NCBI GenBank assembly: GCA_963674975.1
Contig: OY771913.1
Coordinates: forward strand, 2,356,001-2,420,000
Direction: 5' to 3'
From: UBA4781 sp963674975
Lineage (GTDB): Bacteria > Chloroflexota > Anaerolineae > Anaerolineales > Anaerolineaceae
DNA length: 64,000 nucleotides
A model generated the notes under the pieces. It was given only the letters and a program-made list of their open reading frames with translations. It was not told the DNA's origin and ran no database searches. This document shows, piece after piece, positions 58,965 to 64,000 of this stretch. The translations under genes were made by a program, and so were the position numbers. Within the stretch, counting starts at the first letter, position 1. Each line of letters starts with the position of its first letter.

Positions 58965-59810
58965 ATGACGGATAAAAAGAAAATATTGATCGTTACAGCA
59001 CACCCGGATGATGAAACCTTTGGAATGGGTGGGACGATCGCAAAATATCAGGCGGAAGGGAAAGAGGTTTCTGTCATCTGTGCTACCAAAGGAGAAGTTG
59101 GAGAAGCAGATGCCGATCTGTTGGCTCAATATCCTTCGATGGCTGCGTTACGGGTGGCGGAAATGCGCTGTGCAATGCAGGTTTTGGCAGTGAAAGAGCT
59201 TCACTTTTTAGGGTACCGGGATTCCGGTATGCCCGGCACACAGGATAATGATCATCCGCAGGCATTCATTCAAGTCCCTTTGGAAAAAGCTGGAATGGAT
59301 ATTGCTTACTATCTGCGCAAAATAAAACCTGAGATCGTTCTTACCTCTGATCCCGCAGGGGGTTACGGGCATCCTGATCACATCCATGTTTACAGATCCG
59401 TGGAAAAGGCAATGCAGATCGCAGCAGACCCACATATAAATATAGAAGGACTGCCGCCTTTTCATCCTGAGGGAGTGTATTTACATACCTTTCCGAGAAA
59501 ATTCATGCGCATGGTGGTGAAGTTGATGCCGCTGGTTGGGAAAGATCCCACGAAATTCGGGAAAAATGGTGATATCAATTTCCTGGAGATTCTAAAAACT
59601 GATTTTCCCATTCATATCCGCGTCCATTATCGAAAGTATGCTGCTGTCCGCGAAAAAGCTTCTGCTTGCTACCGCAGCCAGGGTGGAGACCGTCAGAGCG
59701 GTTTTTTCATCACCTGGCTTGAACGGCTTTTTTCATCTACGGAATCATATATGCAGTATTATCCCGAACCGCAAAATTCCAGGATCCGTAAAGATTTTTT
59801 CTGTGATTGA
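58965..59810 (+). CDS. PIG-L/LmbE-family N-acetylglucosamine deacetylase-like protein
   Basis: Zinc-dependent de-N-acetylase family. 281 residues from MTDKKK (58965, GAGG five bases upstream; an earlier in-frame ATG lies inside the previous gene). The zinc motif AHPDDE (12-17) and the later GHPDH are intact, so it is likely active. Relatives deacetylate GlcNAc linked to lipid, inositol or malate (mycothiol, bacillithiol) or act on other amides; the substrate is not predictable here. Seven bases after the E1-like gene, so the two are co-transcribed. Confidence 0.87.
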   Translation: MTDKKKILIVTAHPDDETFGMGGTIAKYQAEGKEVSVICATKGEVGEADADLLAQYPSMAALRVAEMRCAMQVLAVKELHFLGYRDSGMPGTQDNDHPQAFIQVPLEKAGMDIAYYLRKIKPEIVLTSDPAGGYGHPDHIHVYRSVEKAMQIAADPHINIEGLPPFHPEGVYLHTFPRKFMRMVVKLMPLVGKDPTKFGKNGDINFLEILKTDFPIHIRVHYRKYAAVREKASACYRSQGGDRQSGFFITWLERLFSSTESYMQYYPEPQNSRIRKDFFCD

Positions 59811-59824
59811 TCGCAGGATTCCAC

Positions 59825-60607
59825 TCAGTCTCTTTTGGGAGTTTCAAGAAGTGCCGTATCCAGATCGACGCCTTTTCTGAACATGTAGGCGAATTCATCA
59901 GGCAAATTGTATCGTTCGACCGCTCGAATTATGATTGAAGTGTCGTAGGGTACGCGGTAATGATGGAGTCGGACGGATTTTCCAATTGTCAGAAGCACGT
60001 AAGATGCACGGGGATCGCGATCGTCCTGTCTGCCAACGCTGCCGGGATTGATGAAGGTTGTATCCTCGACTTTCGTTTTCCAGTAGATATGGGTGTTTCC
60101 GATGACCAGAAAATCGCTCTGTGCGAGCTTTTGATTGTTCAACAGATCTTTCCGTGAAGTTCGCGGACCAAGATGGATCTTTGTATTGAGCATTGAGCCG
60201 TGGGTCAGATGGATCTTTTTCTCTTCCAGGTCAAGCGTAGTATGCTGAGGCAGGTCTGATAAGTATTGAAAATTCCTTACAGATAGCTGCTCGTAAGTCC
60301 AGCGGAATGCTTGAACTTTCAGCATATGCTTCTTTTGGATATAGATGTTTTTTTTCTTGGGAAACTCGAGTACTTTTTGATCGTAATCCCCTTTTACGCT
60401 GACTATTTTTCTCAGTCTGATGAAATCCAGACACTCATTTGGAAAAGGTCCGTACCCCACACTATCACCTGCGTTGAGAAACAACTGTGCTCCATGTTTG
60501 GTTGCATGTTCATACACTGCTTCGAGTGCGGGTAAATTTGCATGGATATCGCTGATCAAAGCAATAGTTTGAATTGAATGAGATTCTTTTTTATTTCGAT
60601 ATAACAT
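59825..60607 (-). CDS. Calcineurin-like metallophosphoesterase, variant active site
   Basis: 260 residues of the YfcE/MPP-superfamily type. SDIHAN (Asp20, His22), AGDSVGYGP (Asp48) and LTHGS (His136) are normal. Two ligand motifs deviate: the usual GNHD is GDYD (73-76), and the usual GHTH is GNTH (170-173). Activity may be altered or metal preference changed. It overlaps the upstream CHAD gene by 17 bases, so they are translationally coupled. Substrate unknown; given the neighbours, a phosphate or polyphosphate compound is possible. Confidence 0.82.
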   Translation of the reverse strand: MLYRNKKESHSIQTIALISDIHANLPALEAVYEHATKHGAQLFLNAGDSVGYGPFPNECLDFIRLRKIVSVKGDYDQKVLEFPKKKNIYIQKKHMLKVQAFRWTYEQLSVRNFQYLSDLPQHTTLDLEEKKIHLTHGSMLNTKIHLGPRTSRKDLLNNQKLAQSDFLVIGNTHIYWKTKVEDTTFINPGSVGRQDDRDPRASYVLLTIGKSVRLHHYRVPYDTSIIIRAVERYNLPDEFAYMFRKGVDLDTALLETPKRD

Positions 60608-61619
60608 CTTTCGAATCGTTTCCCCCTGAAATTGTATTGGAGTTCTGAATTGTTTGTGTGCAGGGTATTGTAGCTTGTAAAATCAATTCTCGCAAGTTCA
60701 GCCATATTTCATCAGATTTCCACTGCTGCCATTTTTTTTGAAAATCATTGTAGATCCTGTTTCGTTCTGTTTGACGGTTTTGCTGGATGAATTCGAATCC
60801 GGGTAATAGGCGCTGAGTTGGCGATAAGCGACCATAATACTTTCTGATCTTCTTTTTTTCCAATTGAATGAATTCTGGAAGAAAAGCGATCCAAACATCA
60901 CAATCATGGATCGATCCTAACTTTTGCTGGATTGATTTCATGGTATCAAGATAGGCATCCAGTTCCCCATGATAAAGCGGTAAAAAAACTTCGAGGGTGT
61001 AGCGCAGATTTTTTGCTGCGATGCGCATTAAGTGCAGTTCATGGATCTTTTCGGGGTGGTAGAGGAACACTTCGTAATATAAGAACCGGTCAAGTGCGGT
61101 ATTAATAGTAGAAAACGCCAGTTGATATAGTTCCGGGGGATATTCTTCATCACTCTCGGTTTGAAGAACAGCCTGCATGGTTTTCTGCATGGTAAACAGG
61201 TTCTCATTGTTGAGCAGGTTATCCGAATGTTTTTCCACCTTATGGTCGATCCTTTTCCTTTTTTGAGTCAGACGTAAGTGAATGCGCAGTATTCCCGCCC
61301 GGGTGCGCCGATCGGCAACCGTCGAGAGCAGTTTTTCAAGAAAATCGATCTGGACGTCCAGGTCTCTGGTCTTTCCAAAATTTCGGGTGATCGAGCGGAC
61401 CATATTATGCCAGGTTTTCCCTTTTTGTTTGGGAAAATAATCGGCGAATATGGTTAATGTGGTGCGAATACGCCGTGAAGCTACCCGGAGATCGTGAATA
61501 TCTTCAATATCGTTGCGACGGCTTTGTAATTTTTCAAGAAGCGGTAGAATATTTTGTGTATTAGCAAGGATATTGGCGGAAGCATATTTCTGAATTCGGA
61601 TATCCTTGGTTCCCTTCAT
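60591..61619 (-). CDS. CHAD domain protein
   Basis: 342 residues, all helical. CHAD domains bind inorganic polyphosphate through conserved basic residues; here IHDLRVASRRIRTTL (repeat 1) and LHLMRIAAKNLRYTLEVF (repeat 2) give the expected Arg/Lys/His pattern. The N-terminal triphosphatase (CYTH) domain often fused to CHAD is absent. AAAGGA precedes the ATG. It lies ten bases after the first kinase-like gene, so it is part of the same operon. Confidence 0.9.
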   Translation of the reverse strand: MKGTKDIRIQKYASANILANTQNILPLLEKLQSRRNDIEDIHDLRVASRRIRTTLTIFADYFPKQKGKTWHNMVRSITRNFGKTRDLDVQIDFLEKLLSTVADRRTRAGILRIHLRLTQKRKRIDHKVEKHSDNLLNNENLFTMQKTMQAVLQTESDEEYPPELYQLAFSTINTALDRFLYYEVFLYHPEKIHELHLMRIAAKNLRYTLEVFLPLYHGELDAYLDTMKSIQQKLGSIHDCDVWIAFLPEFIQLEKKKIRKYYGRLSPTQRLLPGFEFIQQNRQTERNRIYNDFQKKWQQWKSDEIWLNLRELILQATIPCTQTIQNSNTISGGNDSKDVISK

Positions 61620-61629
61620 AGAGAGTCCT

Positions 61630-62340
61630 TTATTTTTTCTTCTTTGCTTCCTCGTTTGGGGGGATCAACTCTTCAACCAGAGATTTTACGTCTTCGAAAA
61701 TAACTTTCACAGAGCGGTTTGCATCGACTACCTTGAATTTGTATTCTTCAGCCATCTTGTCGAATTGTTCGATCATACATTTCTGATACTGCACAAAACT
61801 ATCAAAGAGATCCTGCTCTTTGATAATATCCATTCCAGATTCCCAAAAATTAAAACCGCGCCCGTGTACGATCCTTGTTACCAGTGATGGAATATCCGCT
61901 TTTAAGTAGATCACGATGTCTGGGACCAGGGCAAACCCGTACAAACCTCTGGTCCATTGTGGATTCAACCCGCGGACGACATCTCGAGCCATGATCGAGT
62001 AGAAATAGCGATCGGAAAGCACATGAAAACCTGCACGGAGAGCGGGGATGATCTGATTCTCAAGCCGATCTGCAAAATCGGTTGCATAGAAAAGGCTGAG
62101 GGTGGTGGGTGTCAATGTGTTGCCTTTTTTTGCTCTGTCCAATCCGGGCTGCGTGAGGGGAGAGCGGCGCAATCCGGTATCAGATACTGCGAAGCTGTTT
62201 TTTTCAAGCCATTTTTTCAACATGGCTACTTGTGTTGAGCGTCCAACGCCGTCGGTCCCCTCCAGGACGATCAATTTACCCTTCATTGTTTCTTTAGGCA
62301 TATATGGAAAGCCGCTGCCGTAAAATTTCATTTTTGTCAT
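61630..62340 (-). CDS. Thymidylate kinase-like P-loop protein, Walker A Lys replaced by Arg
   Basis: 236 residues in the dTMP-kinase fold. The P-loop reads GTDGVGRST, with Arg34 where Lys is otherwise invariant. The DRY motif is kept (LSDRYFYS), but the thymidylate-specific segment after it is MARDVVRG rather than the usual AYQ-type sequence. AGGAG precedes the ATG. It is a clear paralog of the gene three bases upstream: both share TPTTLSL/TPTTFSL, ATDFADR and an acidic middle. Possibly a catalytically weak or regulatory partner; not the housekeeping Tmk. Confidence 0.8.
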   Translation of the reverse strand: MTKMKFYGSGFPYMPKETMKGKLIVLEGTDGVGRSTQVAMLKKWLEKNSFAVSDTGLRRSPLTQPGLDRAKKGNTLTPTTLSLFYATDFADRLENQIIPALRAGFHVLSDRYFYSIMARDVVRGLNPQWTRGLYGFALVPDIVIYLKADIPSLVTRIVHGRGFNFWESGMDIIKEQDLFDSFVQYQKCMIEQFDKMAEEYKFKVVDANRSVKVIFEDVKSLVEELIPPNEEAKKKK

Positions 62341-62343
62341 GAT

Positions 62344-63078
62344 TTACTTCTCCTGTACGGCTTTCGCTTGACGTAATTTTCTTTCATATCTTTTTGCCGA
62401 TAGGGTTGGATTGGGAAGCCCCTGCCATCCTCGCAGGACGGAGTCTACCAGTCTACGGATCTCTTTTTGCTGATTTTCGACAGGTTTTTTTGCATCGATT
62501 ACCTCGAAATTAAATTCCTTGATCATCTTTTCATATTCATCCAGAACTTTTCCCTGGAAGAGTCTGAAACTTTCTGCTTTGCTGCTTGCAAGCTTCAGAT
62601 CCATCCCTGCTTCATAATATTTTATTTTTGCTCTGGATGTGAGGATGCGTTCCACCGCGGTATCGATATCTACCCTGAAATATAGCGCCAGGTCGGGCTG
62701 GACGGCAAAAGAATAAAGGTTGCGCACCCATTTGGGATCTACTTCCCGTGCTACATCTCTGGCAAAGGCTGTAAAGGCGTACCGGTCTGCAATGACGATG
62801 ACACCGGCTTTTAATAGGGGATAGAGATGATTTTCCCAGCGGTCAGCAAAATCGGTCGCCTGGATCAGGCTGAATGTAGTGGGTGTAAATAAGCGCTGTT
62901 TCTTTCCCAGTCTTGTAGTGCTTTTTACCAGAGGGGAAGAATTCCATTCGCTGAAATAAACAGATTTTCCTTTGTCCTGAAGCCATTTGTAGATCAGATC
63001 GATCTGGGTGGATTTTCCACTTCCGTCAATACCTTCTACAATGATCAATTTGCCATCGGTTGTATTCGGTTTTAACAT
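62344..63078 (-). CDS. Thymidylate kinase-like protein
   Basis: 244 residues. Complete P-loop GIDGSGKST (Lys22), DRYAFTAFARDV, and R-rich lid region around ILTSRAKIKYYE. Like its neighbour it has an ARD segment in place of the thymidylate-binding signature, so the substrate may be another nucleotide or phosphate acceptor. The C-terminus adds a basic extension (about 215-244, RYERKLRQAK). The 159-base gap to phoU holds a TACAAT at about the -10 position but no clear -35. Confidence 0.8.
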   Translation of the reverse strand: MLKPNTTDGKLIIVEGIDGSGKSTQIDLIYKWLQDKGKSVYFSEWNSSPLVKSTTRLGKKQRLFTPTTFSLIQATDFADRWENHLYPLLKAGVIVIADRYAFTAFARDVAREVDPKWVRNLYSFAVQPDLALYFRVDIDTAVERILTSRAKIKYYEAGMDLKLASSKAESFRLFQGKVLDEYEKMIKEFNFEVIDAKKPVENQQKEIRRLVDSVLRGWQGLPNPTLSAKRYERKLRQAKAVQEK

Positions 63079-63237
63079 TCCATTTCCATTTCTAGAGCTA
63101 TTTTTTATATTATTGTATATTCTTATCCCGGGAATTGCTATGAAAAATATCGGTGCATTCCTGAATTAAAGCTGGATAGAACTAAAATCATTGAATAATG
63201 AGAGAATCATACGTCCTGGTTTTATCGGAGGGGAGGG

Positions 63238-63924
63238 TTACTTTTCAGATAGATATTCCTCATCGTCATTGGTATTCATTTCCATCAATTCCCCGGTTGT
63301 GATGAAGATTGTCCGTTCACAAATATTGGTCACCCGATCTGCAAAGCGTTCCAGGTTGTGGGCGATCCATAGAATGTCATTGGCTTCATCCATTTGTGTC
63401 GGATTGGCAATAGCATATTGGATCGTGTTGCGGTAGATCTTTGTGTACATCTCATCCACAATATCATCTTCCTGTGGAATGGCTGCAGCCAGATTTGGAT
63501 TTTGCTCGATGAATGCGCTTAAACTGCGGTGAAGCATGCTGACGCTCTGTTCTGCCATTTTTTGAAAATCACGTACTGGAATATCGATGTCTGAACTGCC
63601 GAGTTTGATGGTGATCTTGGCAATGCCTTTAGCGTAATCTGCCATTCTTTCCAACTCATTTACTACCAGCAGCATAGCTGCCAGCAGTCGAAGATCTCTG
63701 GCAAATGGCTGCTGCGTTGCCAGCAGGATGATAATGGCATTTTCCAGCGCAAACCGCTTTTCATTGATAACGGAATCTTCTTCGTAAATACGTCTTGCTT
63801 CGTCAAGGTTTCGGGTTTTCAGGGTATTGGTTGCGTCCAGAACAGCCTGCTCAACCATACTTCCAAGAAGATAGATCTCATTCTTTATCTGTGTTAATTT
63901 TGTGTCCAGAGTTTCACGCGGCAT
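63238..63924 (-). CDS. phoU: Phosphate transport regulator PhoU
   Basis: Links the Pst phosphate importer to PhoR signalling and controls polyphosphate levels. 228 residues, two helical PhoU repeats with the metal-binding patterns NELERMADYAKGI and AHNLERFADRVTNICE. The start is the ATG at 63924, behind GAGGTGA; the GTG at 63933 is inside that ribosome site. It follows pstB by 20 bases. Confidence 0.95.
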   Translation of the reverse strand: MPRETLDTKLTQIKNEIYLLGSMVEQAVLDATNTLKTRNLDEARRIYEEDSVINEKRFALENAIIILLATQQPFARDLRLLAAMLLVVNELERMADYAKGIAKITIKLGSSDIDIPVRDFQKMAEQSVSMLHRSLSAFIEQNPNLAAAIPQEDDIVDEMYTKIYRNTIQYAIANPTQMDEANDILWIAHNLERFADRVTNICERTIFITTGELMEMNTNDDEEYLSEK

Positions 63925-63944
63925 TATATTCACCTCTATGGTTT

Positions 63945-64000
63945 CTATCCAAATCGACCGGAAATGTAATCTTCGGTGATTTTCTCTTGTGGATTGGTAA
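63945..64000 (-). CDS. pstB: Phosphate ABC transporter ATPase PstB (C-terminal end only)
   Basis: Seventeen codons are visible on the minus strand, reading TNPQEKITEDYISGRFG and then TAG (63945-63947). The ending DYISGRFG is the conserved C-terminus of PstB, and phoU directly follows, as in pst operons. The rest lies beyond the right edge. Confidence 0.85.
   Translation of the reverse strand, partial: TNPQEKITEDYISGRFG

Noticed and set aside
1..64000. CRISPR arrays, insertion sequences, prophage or integrated elements
   Set aside because: No spaced direct repeats, transposase or integrase frames, or boundary repeats were seen; the window reads as stable core genome.

Overview
The window reads as chromosomal backbone of an anaerobic bacterium, most likely Chloroflexota, class Anaerolineae. 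This placement is an inference from gene content: a fused Agl23-type membrane protein with NHL repeats, a tripartite DHH/CBS/nucleotidyltransferase protein, an archaeal/eukaryal-type ProRS, an EF-G2-like factor, an oxygen-sensitive NrdDG reductase and the protein sequences overall. There is no 16S gene to confirm it. Base composition is moderate and coding density is high. I saw no prophage, insertion sequence or CRISPR array. Promoters of the TTGACA-17/18-TATAAT type are easy to find, so several transcription units can be bounded directly.

Layout. 1-2947: valS (minus strand, running off the left edge) behind a T-box leader with its own terminator and a perfect consensus promoter. 2999-4823: a solute-binding lipoprotein overlapping rnhA. 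4855-5146: tRNA-Cys and tRNA-Gly (minus), each with its own promoter and terminator. 5290-14808: a lipoprotein, a lytic transglycosylase on a predicted leaderless mRNA, gmd, clpC, a GNAT acetyltransferase and the Agl23-NHL fusion. 14901-39295: one long plus-strand block with rpoB, then rpsL-rpsG-fusA-tuf-rpsJ, the S10/spc ribosomal-protein genes, secY-adk, the alpha-operon genes through rplQ, truA, rplM and rpsI. rpoC does not follow rpoB, and infA and map are absent from their usual place. 39394-44493: mazG, tnaA (minus), then a membrane protein, an AtpZ-like protein and murE. 44544-55402: minus-strand genes pnp, rpsO, a helical-repeat protein, proS, a LOG-family protein, an EF-G2-like factor and nrdG/nrdD, the last pair behind a probable cobalamin riboswitch. 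55475-59810: the DHH/CBS/nucleotidyltransferase protein (minus), then an E1-like enzyme and a PIG-L deacetylase (plus). 59825-64000: a minus-strand run, transcribed right to left, of pstB (3' end), phoU, two thymidylate-kinase-like paralogs, a CHAD protein and a metallophosphoesterase.

How the genes fit together. Most of the window is translation machinery. Supply of charged tRNA-Val is sensed by the T-box. The rplC, rpsO and pnp leaders carry structure that could mediate feedback control. NrdDG makes deoxynucleotides without oxygen and is probably shut off when adenosylcobalamin is plentiful, as expected if a B12-dependent class II reductase is encoded elsewhere. The best candidate for a poorly described system is the right-hand phosphate cassette. 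It links the PstB/PhoU phosphate sensor to a polyphosphate-binding CHAD protein, a kinase-like pair in which one member has lost its Walker A lysine, and a phosphoesterase with altered metal-ligand motifs.
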